From: Halomonas elongata DSM 2581 | GTDB lineage: Bacteria; Pseudomonadota; Gammaproteobacteria; Pseudomonadales; Halomonadaceae | Direction: 5' to 3' | DNA length: 64,000 nucleotides | Assembly (NCBI RefSeq): GCF_000196875.2 | Contig: NC_014532.2 | Location: forward strand, 1,178,001-1,242,000 | Shown: piece after piece, positions 58,501-64,000 of the stretch | Layout: every line of letters starts with the position of its first letter | Position numbering within the stretch: position 1 is the stretch's first letter | Notes under the pieces: generated by a model | Told to the model about the DNA's origin: nothing | The model's input: only the letters and a program-made list of their open reading frames with translations | Database searches by the model: none | Program-made: the position numbers and the translations under genes

Positions 58501-58968
58501 CTTGTCGATCTGGTTGCGCGTGCCGGTGATGGAGTTGCGGACGTTGGGGGACGTCGGGGATTTCTCGCTCGGCATCTCCGGCGGGATCAACGCGTTGACA
58601 GCCAGAGTGCCAGCCACAGTAACTGCTGCAGAGGTTGCCGCCGATGCCGCGGCAAAGGCTGCTGTTCCTTCGGTGAACCCCATTGCGGCCGCCGCTGCAC
58701 CACCGGTATATGCAGACGCCACGGCAACCGCGATCATTGCGATAGCCCGACCGATACCGTCGTCCTCGGGCGTGCCGGTGATCAGCACCTGCGTATCGGC
58801 GGGCAGCGGCATGGCCCAGCGCTCACGCGGAATCACCTCACCGTCGATCTGCGCCCGCACGCTCTCCGGCATATCGCCCAGGACAGCAGATAGACTCGTG
58901 CCATCGGGAATCTCGGCGGTGTAGAGGTCAGTCCGTACCGGGCTCGGGCGGGCGACAATCGTGGTCAT
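52564..58968 (-). CDS. prophage tail-tip attachment protein J (TipJ), fused to an I-like N terminus
   Basis: A 2134-residue central tail-tip protein. Residues 1-190 resemble lambda gpI: a ubiquitin-like start, an Ala/Gly-rich hydrophobic stretch and GVVPRVYGNPRW. The J core follows (about 190-760; DRARSIAAAGQGSFAFRDGKFG), then fibronectin-III-like domains to about 980. A long helical region has five tandem 32-residue repeats (LTEEQQTRASADSAMASD type) and a carbohydrate-binding-like insert. A DUF1983-like segment (LWTLRVDVNGRVTGIGLHNDG) leads into an AT-rich C-terminal 400 residues that probably contact the receptor. The start overlaps the NlpC gene by 41 bases. Confidence 0.9.
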   Translation of the reverse strand: MTTIVARPSPVRTDLYTAEIPDGTSLSAVLGDMPESVRAQIDGEVIPRERWAMPLPADTQVLITGTPEDDGIGRAIAMIAVAVASAYTGGAAAAAMGFTEGTAAFAAASAATSAAVTVAGTLAVNALIPPEMPSEKSPTSPNVRNSITGTRNQIDKYGVVPRVYGNPRWYPKLAANPVTEIAGNDQFLRMLLVLGYGPLEVAGHRVGDGYSVLKDANVGDAITIGETNLGDYEDVEWEIGMSDQLTLMTPDIAEEQVGVALNAQGDPQADTWVPDGNSATRTTAPGTKEISIDLVGTQGLFSVNDNGTDSLTQVEFKVEYREAGTSAWTVQDDAWLIKGPTKDTLRLNKRWAVPKGQYDVRVTRVRSYHGGVQAIYTDCQWSVLRSVQDGPAYTGNHVLMALRIRATDQLNGVIDQLRIRTQAVLRVWDGSAWVMQATNNPGWAYIDAMTGQQVGNPIGDDRLHLEDIVNWAAFCDAHASPLEYHHVHDGDETVLDRARSIAAAGQGSFAFRDGKFGIVFDDSNTPTVQAITPRNASGFSSSIQYKDLPHGIRVKYVDPDTWSDAERIVYRDGYDESNATRFEDFQLQGVASSEEAWNHGNYHLRQAILRPETFKASMDWENLAIVRGNRVLYQYDAILVGLGSARVKSVSGTTIVLDERLEYTEQRAYGISVRGVDDAAGKAKLIATQVTGAEIGETDTFTSVDSIDVEPGDLVIYGVMGKESIDAKVTRIEPNEDFGADLTLVNAAPDIYDYTTAPVFDPGITNPIPPDRVRPPVPHITSVRGDETAAQQNQDGSFTTLIRVAYAFNTQVGLPNLQVEARYRVVGSDEWEHAGPFTTSGNLTIRDVDEELDYEIQLRALNGSMASVWSQTATLTVTGQAVQVPQSIEVQRGNFSITLIPHGLYAGAQYEFWRSSAPLALGDVETSAQRLSVGAVLVDTDLMPDTTYYYYVRQWTVARVSEFATVEATTKNDPSAIISNISGEIHEGVLDPALRERVEQVGINEDSIAQTQKDLADEAERLDDRADTIQGNLDDEAARLDGRVSSVQNSLESTRNNLEAADADLDQRLDEAETAIVEEVEARRTEDEFVATRLEGLQDTSDKHDLRIGELQRVQQEGDALDAIMYEALNAETANRRASIRTEERVRIDGDSALAMRADSLEASVGDLDAALTTEQQARADEDSALASQIGELSAKVDALPQFASGFESGSDFDQWTVAGGSTLNAETDNVYVGLQSGLVTSADSSPNPWGTDNAVYVRIPAGATEAFEGFEIAISIAARQPDTNAAAEFAVAYSTDGAGNSGWQHFTPDSTWNVFEFTYTVPEGASGSRDILRIWGDTSGAGLGVIIDAVRVKRVAGEIQEITAALQQEQQARIDGDDALASDLQNMDARVGDVESGLTEEQQTRASADSAMASDIQDIDARVGGVESGLTTEQQVRADKDEALASRASSLEARADDVEAGLASERQTRASADEALASDLSSMDARVGDTESSIIEEAEVRATEDEAQARTLEQVSLNNQQQSAAISALQRVQQEGDQLDAIIYEALNAETANRRASIRTEERVRTDEDSALAIRADQLKASVDDLDAAVAQEQQARVDGDNALASNIETVQTQLGEDIASVEQTAQANIDAQAERIDALWTLRVDVNGRVTGIGLHNDGQQSEFGVIADRMYIVDPDDPATADVPFIFDNGRLLLKEALIDQLTFGKLTDGSGNFVVDSDGRIKADYLQLSDALEVGGGSDELITKRNWEDGDRGTWREAQSQIVGIAPAGISFPVPYTRALELTDRQVFEEGSVTPCSPGDKFNLYTISNAYWANGPAGIGLRFRDVDGNVVGWESVIDNNANWKELSKTVTAPANAADATPWLYISAPWGETGQARFAYASIRRADNGVTRVSSSGVQIFKPNGDRAVNISPAGSDFSGNVNVEGLTVNNYNPSFVTSGSYGDNNSINYVWGQPTTDGSAPNIPWRSQPDGISFYASSAPYNGDTAETYINLIDVNQTVNGRGPSSSAFINLDVDLQYFVRTFLSDSDRSVARAEFDGELLIYDGGDLVRRSVIVHQEDSSREFNAVSSVTEGVNTSTTAAIKLKEADGNLRIVFRLRAYCYTQRYADGHNATFIFESRRCEMDALISRI
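54241..54380 (-). repeat. internal direct repeat in the tail-tip gene, unit 1
   Basis: This stretch encodes a helical block (QQEGDQLDAIIYEALNAE, then NRRASIRTEERVR) nearly identical to one encoded at 55501-55640, 1.26 kb away in the same gene and orientation. The nucleotide sequences also match closely, pointing to a duplication within the gene. Confidence 0.7.
54450..54870 (-). repeat. tandem 96-base repeats encoding 32-residue helical units
   Basis: About four to five consecutive units encode variants of GLTEEQQTRASADSAMASD followed by IQDIDARVGGVES. The period is 32 residues (96 bases). They form the predicted coiled-coil stalk of the tail-tip protein. The exact number of units depends on where degeneracy is cut off. 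Confidence 0.7.
55501..55640 (-). repeat. internal direct repeat in the tail-tip gene, unit 2
   Basis: Second copy of the block described at 54241-54380, encoding QQEGDALDAIMYEALNAE then NRRASIRTEERVR. Confidence 0.7.
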
Positions 58969-59341
58969 AGCGGTAGAATCCCTCGATGCGGGAGCGCCAC
59001 TGGGCGGCGCGGTAACTCTCGATACAGGCGTCTTTATGCCGCGTGGTGTGCAGCATCAGGCCGGGGGCGATAACGAGGCCGATGTGATTGGGCTTGCCGT
59101 CGACGTTGAACATCACGACGTCGTAGGGCTCGGGGTCGGTAACCTCGCGCCACTCGGAGCGGGCGGCGACCATCAGTTGCGATGTCTCGTCGGTCAGTGT
59201 GTCGGCGTAGCCGGTGTGCAGGGGCAGCTCGATGCCAAGGCGGTCGGCGTAGACCAATCTCACCAGCGACCAACAGTCATGGCGCGGCCCTCGGCCTCCC
59301 GACTCGAACGGCAGGCCGATGTACTCGGTGACGTTGATCAT
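58928..59341 (-). CDS. prophage NlpC/P60-family tail assembly peptidase (gpK-like)
   Basis: A 137-residue NlpC/P60 protein. The catalytic cysteine is in RHDCWSLVRLVYADRLG and the histidine in KPNHIGLVIAPGLMLHTTR; the arrangement is complete. Lambda gpK homologues of this type sit in the tail tip and are thought to cut peptidoglycan during DNA injection or assembly. It overlaps the upstream gpL-like gene by four bases and the downstream tail-tip gene by 41, matching the lambda L-K-I-J order. Confidence 0.88.
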   Translation of the reverse strand: MINVTEYIGLPFESGGRGPRHDCWSLVRLVYADRLGIELPLHTGYADTLTDETSQLMVAARSEWREVTDPEPYDVVMFNVDGKPNHIGLVIAPGLMLHTTRHKDACIESYRAAQWRSRIEGFYRYDHDCRPPEPGTD

Positions 59342-59823
59342 CGGAATAGCCCAGGCGCGGTACCGGGATTGAGGATGTCCTGCGTCGCCGGCTCATTGAG
59401 GATGTCGAACGCGTGGCTGATCTGGAGCGATGCCGTCTCGGTGTCGATGTCAGCGCTCATCAGGTACATGCTCGGGATATGCATCTCGCGAGTGACGGTG
59501 CCGGCCTTCCATCGCACGACCTGAATATCGACGCCTGCCAGGCCCTGAATCCGGCGCAGCACCTCGGCCAGCCGGCGGTCCACGTTGCTCACCTTCACCG
59601 TGGCCACGGCCTCGCGCTCCTCGTCCTCGGCAGGTGGCGTGAACTTGAACGGGAACGCCTCGTAGAGCTGTCCGTCGCAAGTGATCGCCTCGGTGTTGTT
59701 CACCAAGCGCAGGGGCTCGGACAGACTCGGGTGGGTGAACGTCAGCAAAGCGAACACAGCGGCATCGGTGTTCTGCGCGAACATGTCACGCAGCCCCTCG
59801 GCGCTGATCTGGCGGATGGACAT
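59338..59823 (-). CDS. prophage minor tail protein L-like (DUF1833)
   Basis: A 161-residue protein of the DUF1833 tail family: AVFALLTFTHPSLSEPLRLVNNTEAITCDG near the start and VKVSNVDRRLAEVLRRIQG in the middle. Its place between the M-like and NlpC genes corresponds to lambda gpL, a tail-tip component. CTGGAG precedes the ATG, and a terminator-type hairpin lies just before that ribosome binding site. Confidence 0.85.
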   Translation of the reverse strand: MSIRQISAEGLRDMFAQNTDAAVFALLTFTHPSLSEPLRLVNNTEAITCDGQLYEAFPFKFTPPAEDEEREAVATVKVSNVDRRLAEVLRRIQGLAGVDIQVVRWKAGTVTREMHIPSMYLMSADIDTETASLQISHAFDILNEPATQDILNPGTAPGLFR

Positions 59824-59843
59824 AGGGGCTCCAGAAACAAGAA

Positions 59844-59862
59844 GCCCCGCTCGAGGCGGGGC
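59844..59862 (-). terminator. hairpin before the gpL-like gene
   Basis: A 7-bp all-GC stem (GCCCCGC / GCGGGGC) with loop TCGAG (top-strand reading) is followed on the leftward strand by TTCTTGTTTC, then CTGGAG and the start codon. It has the same layout as the hairpins before the 65-residue and tape-measure genes, with a less perfect T tract. Confidence 0.65.
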
Positions 59863-59973
59863 ATGGATGGGTATTCAGATCGGGGCATCTGGTTGCAGGG
59901 AGAACAGTGATGGCAGATGATCGGTTCAGACTAGGCACTTGAAACATCCCGAAGACCACAAGGAAGACAAGCC

Positions 59974-60567
59974 ATGAATCGAGCTTTACTGGGAGCCGGG
60001 CGCCTGGGGCTTCGTCACCTGGGCTGGATTACAGCAGGCCTGCTTATCAGCGGCTTCGTCGTGGCGGCGGATCAGCAAGCCTCCGATGAGGCCCGGGAGA
60101 CGGTAGATGGACTGATTGCACAGGTAGAGCAACGTCTGTCCATTGCTCCTGATGTGGCCATGGCCAAATGGAACTCCGAGGCACCGATCAACGTGCCAGA
60201 GCGTGAGGCACAGATTCTGAAACGAGTGGTGGAAGAGGCGCAGCATCAGGGAGTTGACCACCAATTGGCTCGCGCCTTCTTCCAGGACCAGTTCGATGCT
60301 AGCAAGGCGGTCCAGAAGCAGTTGCATCAGCAGTGGCAGAAGGAATCGCAACCACCTTTCGACAATCCACCGAACCTGGCCAATGACATCCGTCCCCAAC
60401 TAGATACTTTGACCCCTCAATTGATCCAGTCCCTATCCGAATTCCAGACGTTTGAGAGCGAATCAGCAGCACAACAGTATCTCGAGGAAAGTGCAGCCAG
60501 AGCTGTGGCGAATAATGAGTATGCCGAGGCACTGGAGATAGCACTGTCGTCACTGCGCGATGAGTGA
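59974..60567 (+). CDS. secreted (periplasmic) chorismate mutase, AroQ-gamma type, in a prophage
   Basis: A 197-residue exported chorismate mutase, which converts chorismate to prephenate. A signal peptide (LGWITAGLLISGFVVAADQ) ends near residue 33. The catalytic helices follow: VDGLIAQVEQRLSIAPDVAMAKWNSEAPINVPEREAQIL (with the Arg, Lys and Glu/Arg of the AroQ site) and VDHQLARAFFQDQFDASKAVQKQLHQQWQ, closely matching the mycobacterial secreted enzyme. It is transcribed against the tail genes between the M- and L-like genes, the arrangement of a phage moron. Base composition is AT-richer than its neighbours. Confidence 0.9.
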   Translation: MNRALLGAGRLGLRHLGWITAGLLISGFVVAADQQASDEARETVDGLIAQVEQRLSIAPDVAMAKWNSEAPINVPEREAQILKRVVEEAQHQGVDHQLARAFFQDQFDASKAVQKQLHQQWQKESQPPFDNPPNLANDIRPQLDTLTPQLIQSLSEFQTFESESAAQQYLEESAARAVANNEYAEALEIALSSLRDE

Positions 60568-60575
60568 TGCGCGCC

Positions 60576-60938
60576 TTACGGCTGGATCTCGAGGGTCATG
60601 GAGAGGCGCCAATAGCTCGAACCGCTCCCGATAGGGGAGAGCTGATAGGGCTCGTCGCCGGTGATCATCACCGACTGGATGGTGTCCGTCCGCGGGTTCG
60701 GCCAGTCGAAGGGCAGGGCGCCGGCGCCGATGTCGGCATCGAACCAGGCTTCGAATGTGTCCGCTTGGACCTTGGTCAGGTTGTATGCCACCGGGATGGT
60801 GCGTGTGCTGGCTGTGGAGCGTCGCCGCGTCTTGGGCGGGCCGACGGCCATCTGAGAGCGAAGCACTTGGCTGGCCGGCGTCTCGGTATAGTCCGACGCC
60901 AGCGGTCGCTGAGGCAGCGATGCGGGCCATGTGGGCAT
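60576..60938 (-). CDS. prophage minor tail protein M-like
   Basis: A 120-residue protein (PTWPASLPQRPLASDYTETP..., ending LSMTLEIQP). LTKVQADTFEAWFDADIGAGALPFDWPNPRT resembles small tail-tip proteins placed after the tape-measure gene (lambda gpM position). It starts ten bases after the tape-measure stop. Strand-rich, no catalytic motif. Assignment rests on position and general resemblance. Confidence 0.75.
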   Translation of the reverse strand: MPTWPASLPQRPLASDYTETPASQVLRSQMAVGPPKTRRRSTASTRTIPVAYNLTKVQADTFEAWFDADIGAGALPFDWPNPRTDTIQSVMITGDEPYQLSPIGSGSSYWRLSMTLEIQP

Positions 60939-60947
60939 GGTTCCTCC

Positions 60948-63458
60948 TTATCCGGTGGATTGGCGACGAGCGCCGAAGCGGCGCATAGGGCGGTCCATCT
61001 CGCCACTGGAAAACATGCCGTGGACGGTGCCCCTCACTTTCCGCTCGATGTAGAGATCGAGCTGGCGAGTGCCGTCGGATCGGCGAGATTCCTGCTGGGA
61101 TACCTGGGCATCGCCATCGGTGTGGACGTTGACGACAACGCCGGGGTTGGCGGTCGCTCCAGATGACGGTCCGACATACCCGCCATTGGCATAGCCCTTG
61201 TTCAGCCGCTCGAGCATGGGGCGGACACCGGGGTTATCGACCACGGATTTCTTCACCACGAACTCACCGCCGTGAACGATACCCTTTGGCTCGTACTTGC
61301 CGCCGTCGCCGGTGTAGCCGCCTTCGGACATGCCGGGGTAGAGGCTTCCAACTGTCCCGCCGGTATAGGTTCCGCCGCCTCCGCCGCCACCCAGGAGGCC
61401 GTTAAACAAGCCGCCCCAACTGAATCCATCGAGGGCACCGGAAATGGCCGTCTCGGCAGGCTCAGTGATCGTTCGGCGAATAAGGATGCGCTGGATGTCT
61501 TCGAAGATGCCCTGGAGGACGCCGCGAAAGTTCTCGCCCTCTATAACGGCATCCTCGAAGGCTGAGGTGAACGTCAGGCCGAGTTCTCGGGCTGAATCGC
61601 TCACCTTGTCTATATCGGACGTGTTGCCATCGAAGCCGTAGGCCTCCTGCCAGGTCTTGTCACTGCGCATCGACTCGTTGAGACGTTCGTTGGCCTCGAT
61701 GTAGCGCTCGATGGTGATCTTGCCCTGCATGAGGGCTGTCTGGAGCAGGATTTGATCCTGGCGGAAGTCGCGCTGGGCTTGCTGAACGGGGAACAGCCGA
61801 TCCTGAAGGGAGCGAAGGCTGGCGTTGTACTTCTCAATGGCTCGCTGACGCTCACGGGCGGCTTTCTCGGCCTCGCGGGCGGCTTCTCGGGCGGCCTTTT
61901 CGTTGGCCTTGTAAGCCTCGGTGGATTCCACGACGCTCTGCCGCTCGTCCTGCCAGGCCTGAATGGCACCCTGAATCTCCTCGCGACGGTCCGCCGACTC
62001 GGTGCTGGCCAGCTCCTTACGGAGAGTGGCTATGTTCTCGTCGATCTCGGCGATGCGCTGCCTTTTGGTCTGCTGGGCCTCGAGCAGCTCGTCGATTTTC
62101 TTTTGATGCTCGTGCTGCTCACGAACAGCCTCGCTTTGGTGCTCCATTGCCAAAGCTCCAGCCTCAGCTGAAGCTTTCAGCCCCTGAAAGAATTCGAGTC
62201 GAGACTTGAGCCGATTTGTTTCGGCTGACGAATTCGCGTTCCCGGCGCCCACAGCTCCATAAGAAGCCGTCATGCTTTCGGCGTCAGCAATATCCCTCTG
62301 CAACTGAGCAATCTTTTGGTCGATAGTATCCTCACGACCGATGCCGAGCATGGCATCCCAGCCCTCCTTGGCCGCCGTCTTAATACTCTTCCATACGGAC
62401 TCTAGAGTGCCCAGGTTTTCGGCGACGTCGGATGCTCGATCTCGCATTGTGTCGGCGAAAGCATTCATCGCGACACGCTGGGCTTCCATCTCGCGCCCAC
62501 TCTCGGCCAGGGCGCGAATGTTTTCGTAGGTCTCGACGGTCAGGAAGTTGTACTGCTCGTTGAGCTCGGCAATGGCATCGACCGGATCATCGGCGATCTT
62601 GCCGAACTGCTCGATAGTCTTGTCGATGGCCTGGCCAGTGGCGTTCTCCATCAGGATGGCGGTGCGCGTCACCGTCTCGAACTGGCCAGCGGTGAACTTG
62701 CCGGACTTGACCACCTGGTTGAGCGCGGCGGCCGCACGGTTCTGTGTTGTGCTGGCCAGGTTGTCCATCTGAGCGGCCAACGTCATCAGTTCGTCGGTTG
62801 TGGCGCCGGATTGCTGCCCGGTCATGGTCAGCGTCTTGTTGAACTGCTGCGCTTCATCACGGCCTGACTCGAATGCCACGACAAAAGCGCCTACAGAGCC
62901 AGCCGCAATCGTCAGCGGGTTGATCAGGCCGGCAATGTATCCTGCCATACCGCGAAGGGCGGGTCCGACACCCCCAAAAACGTCTTTGATCTGACCGCCT
63001 TGCTGCAGGAAGACCTGCATCACCGGCTGCCCGGAGGCGAGCGACGTGAAGATGTCGGTGAATTGCATGGGCAATTGGCGCTGTGCCTGCTGCAGTTGCT
63101 TGGCAGACAGCCCGGCCCGGTTGTAGCTCCCGCGCACGCCATCCATCTGACGCCTGACGCGCTCCACGCTCTGCTCGTACCGCTCAGCCTGAACGGGCTG
63201 GAACAGACCTTTTTGCCCGCTGCGCACCTGATTCTGCACCTGCTGCATGCGCTGGAGAGCACCGCGAGTGCTGTTGACGTTGCGGGTCAACACGCTGGCC
63301 TGGCTGGCTTGCTGGTTCATAGCAGCCGACACGCCGCCGGTCGTCGCCGTGACCCGGACGCCGGCATCTTCCAGCGCCTGGAGGGCGCGGCGCACATCCT
63401 GAGCTTTCTGCTCGGCAGTGCGCGAGTCGATGACGATGCTGAGGCGGGATTCGGCCAT
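60948..63458 (-). CDS. prophage tail tape-measure protein
   Basis: An 836-residue protein that sets tail length and exits during DNA injection. Typical features are an N-terminal Gln/Ala-rich helical part, the segment MQFTDIFTSLASGQPVMQVFLQQGGQIKDVFGGVGPALRG found in lambda-type tape measures, hydrophobic LINPLTIAAGSVGAFVVAF, a long charged coiled coil (about 440-600) and a Gly-rich end. GGAG seven bases before the ATG sets the start; a TTG two codons earlier is too close. A terminator hairpin precedes the ribosome binding site. Confidence 0.92.
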   Translation of the reverse strand: MAESRLSIVIDSRTAEQKAQDVRRALQALEDAGVRVTATTGGVSAAMNQQASQASVLTRNVNSTRGALQRMQQVQNQVRSGQKGLFQPVQAERYEQSVERVRRQMDGVRGSYNRAGLSAKQLQQAQRQLPMQFTDIFTSLASGQPVMQVFLQQGGQIKDVFGGVGPALRGMAGYIAGLINPLTIAAGSVGAFVVAFESGRDEAQQFNKTLTMTGQQSGATTDELMTLAAQMDNLASTTQNRAAAALNQVVKSGKFTAGQFETVTRTAILMENATGQAIDKTIEQFGKIADDPVDAIAELNEQYNFLTVETYENIRALAESGREMEAQRVAMNAFADTMRDRASDVAENLGTLESVWKSIKTAAKEGWDAMLGIGREDTIDQKIAQLQRDIADAESMTASYGAVGAGNANSSAETNRLKSRLEFFQGLKASAEAGALAMEHQSEAVREQHEHQKKIDELLEAQQTKRQRIAEIDENIATLRKELASTESADRREEIQGAIQAWQDERQSVVESTEAYKANEKAAREAAREAEKAARERQRAIEKYNASLRSLQDRLFPVQQAQRDFRQDQILLQTALMQGKITIERYIEANERLNESMRSDKTWQEAYGFDGNTSDIDKVSDSARELGLTFTSAFEDAVIEGENFRGVLQGIFEDIQRILIRRTITEPAETAISGALDGFSWGGLFNGLLGGGGGGGTYTGGTVGSLYPGMSEGGYTGDGGKYEPKGIVHGGEFVVKKSVVDNPGVRPMLERLNKGYANGGYVGPSSGATANPGVVVNVHTDGDAQVSQQESRRSDGTRQLDLYIERKVRGTVHGMFSSGEMDRPMRRFGARRQSTG

Positions 63459-63480
63459 GCTCAAACTCCAGGCACAAAAA

Positions 63481-63500
63481 AGGCCCGCCGAAGCGAGCCT
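63481..63500 (-). terminator. intrinsic terminator directly before the tape-measure gene
   Basis: On the leftward strand AGGCTCGC-TTCG-GCGGGCCT (one mismatch, stable TTCG loop) is followed by TTTTTTG, then CTGGAG and the tape-measure start. It is a textbook terminator 23 bases before a start codon. Confidence 0.8.
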
Positions 63501-63512
63501 GAAAACAAGAGA

Positions 63513-63530
63513 CCCCGCTCAGTGGCGGGG
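63513..63530 (-). terminator. terminator of the small exported prophage protein gene
   Basis: A 6-bp GC stem (CCCCGC / GCGGGG) with a 6-base loop, followed on the leftward strand by TCTCTTGTTTTC, 17 bases after the stop of the 97-residue gene. Together with the hairpin at 63481-63500 it forms a tandem pair before the tape-measure gene. Confidence 0.65.
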
Positions 63531-63546
63531 CTGTAGTAGCAACAAC

Positions 63547-63840
63547 TTATCTATCAATGCAATGCTTGTAGAAGGCATTGCCAAATTCTGTTTTCTGTTT
63601 TGCCTTGTATTCTTCGGACTGAGCGGCGGGCCTGTCATAGGCCATCTTCACCATGACCTGCGTAGTAGCGTCGTAGAAGCCCTGTTCCTTGGACAGATCA
63701 ACCAGATCGCGCATCGGCATCCCTTCTTGGCGAAGTCCCATAATCACCTCTGCCGTCTCGGACTCAATGCTGCAGACCTCATGATCTGCAGCCATAACCG
63801 GCATACTCGCTAGCGCCATCACTGCCGCCCACTTCTTCAT
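63547..63840 (-). CDS. small exported prophage protein with two cysteines
   Basis: A 97-residue protein. A clear signal peptide (MKKWAAVMALASMPVMA) leaves an approximately 79-residue mature part with exactly two cysteines (in HEVCSIE and YKHCIDR) that could form one disulfide linking the ends. The rest is helical. GGAGGC precedes the ATG. Lying just before the tape-measure gene and behind its own terminator, it may be an accessory gene expressed by the lysogen. Family not recognised. Confidence 0.7.
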   Translation of the reverse strand: MKKWAAVMALASMPVMAADHEVCSIESETAEVIMGLRQEGMPMRDLVDLSKEQGFYDATTQVMVKMAYDRPAAQSEEYKAKQKTEFGNAFYKHCIDR

Positions 63841-63934
63841 TTTGCCTCCTGGCCCTGCGTTTCCTGCCAGTTTGCCGCTTGGGAGGGCAGGGTGGAAGGG
63901 GAATGCGGTGCCAAGATTGGCCTGTATAGCATAT

Positions 63935-63948
63935 TGCTATGCATAGCA
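63935..63948. promoter_or_regulatory. operator-like palindrome before a rightward gene
   Basis: TGCTATGCATAGCA is a perfect 14-bp dyad, preceded by the related TAGCATATTGCTA, so two sites overlap. TATACA follows at 63955-63960 as a possible -10 element for the rightward gene starting at 63989. Dyads over a promoter are typical of autoregulated toxin-antitoxin or phage repressor operons. Confidence 0.55.
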
Positions 63949-63988
63949 GATTGATATACACTGCCCATATCAGGACAAGGAAGGGCTC

Positions 63989-64000
63989 ATGCACATCATC
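63989..64000 (+). CDS. start of a rightward gene cut by the window end
   Basis: ATG followed by codons for His-Ile-Ile, preceded by AAGGAAGGG at good spacing and by the promoter/dyad region described above. Only four codons are inside the window, so the product cannot be named. Confidence 0.5.

Noticed and set aside
63779..63994. A 71-codon leftward frame at the right edge
   Set aside because: It overlaps the better-supported signal-peptide gene and the operator region, and its second half is Arg/Lys-rich shadow sequence.

Overview
The window is about 64 kb of GC-rich (roughly 60-65 %) gammaproteobacterial chromosome. Gene content and order point to the family Halomonadaceae (Halomonas, Chromohalobacter or a relative). 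Pointers are ffs near dnaX-ybaB-recR, rnd-ycgL-ycgN-modABC, a TRAP transporter set, and intergenic palindromic and polypurine repeats of a kind I associate with these genomes. The genus is an inference, since no rRNA gene is present.

0-23.4 kb is ordinary chromosome. It holds a split chromate-transporter pair, a gamma-glutamyltransferase with a divergent GntR/FCD regulator, a SpoIIAA-like protein, and a two-gene zinc-starvation operon (COG0523 GTPase plus zinc-independent FolE2) behind a Zur-like site. A VOC protein, a DctPQM TRAP transporter, an RND pump with its adaptor, a YhiN flavoprotein, a CHAD protein, an orphan ParA, the ElaB/YqjE/YqjK trio, outer-membrane phospholipase A and a large MscK-type channel follow.

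23.5-27.9 kb is an AT-richer island that looks like a class II microcin locus. A 77-residue precursor with a double-glycine leader, a strong ribosome binding site and its own terminator lies divergent from a CvaA-like membrane-fusion protein and a CvaB-like C39-peptidase ABC exporter. No immunity gene is recognisable, and the 660-base gap between the two arms is unexplained.

27.9-49.3 kb returns to chromosome. It contains tlyA, an AbrB-type membrane protein, and an uncharacterised two-gene unit that pairs an ATP-grasp protein with a 682-residue protein carrying a papain-like Gln/Cys/His/Asn arrangement. Then come 4.5S RNA (ffs), a TerB/DUF533 protein, a histone-deacetylase-family amidohydrolase, a CaCA antiporter, dnaX-ybaB-recR, rnd, ycgL, ycgN, modABC, an oligopeptidase B-like S9 peptidase, and a small membrane protein followed by a VWA-domain protein.

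49.3-64.0 kb is the left part of a lambda-like siphovirus prophage. Small early-type genes (including a YspA-like SLOG protein) sit at the chromosomal edge. The tail module runs leftward in the lambda order H, M, L, K, I-J, then a tail fibre. A secreted AroQ-gamma chorismate mutase sits against this direction between the M-like and L-like genes. Three tail genes are preceded by an intrinsic-terminator hairpin placed directly before the ribosome binding site. The right edge shows an operator-like palindrome and the start of a rightward gene that leaves the window; no integrase is present.
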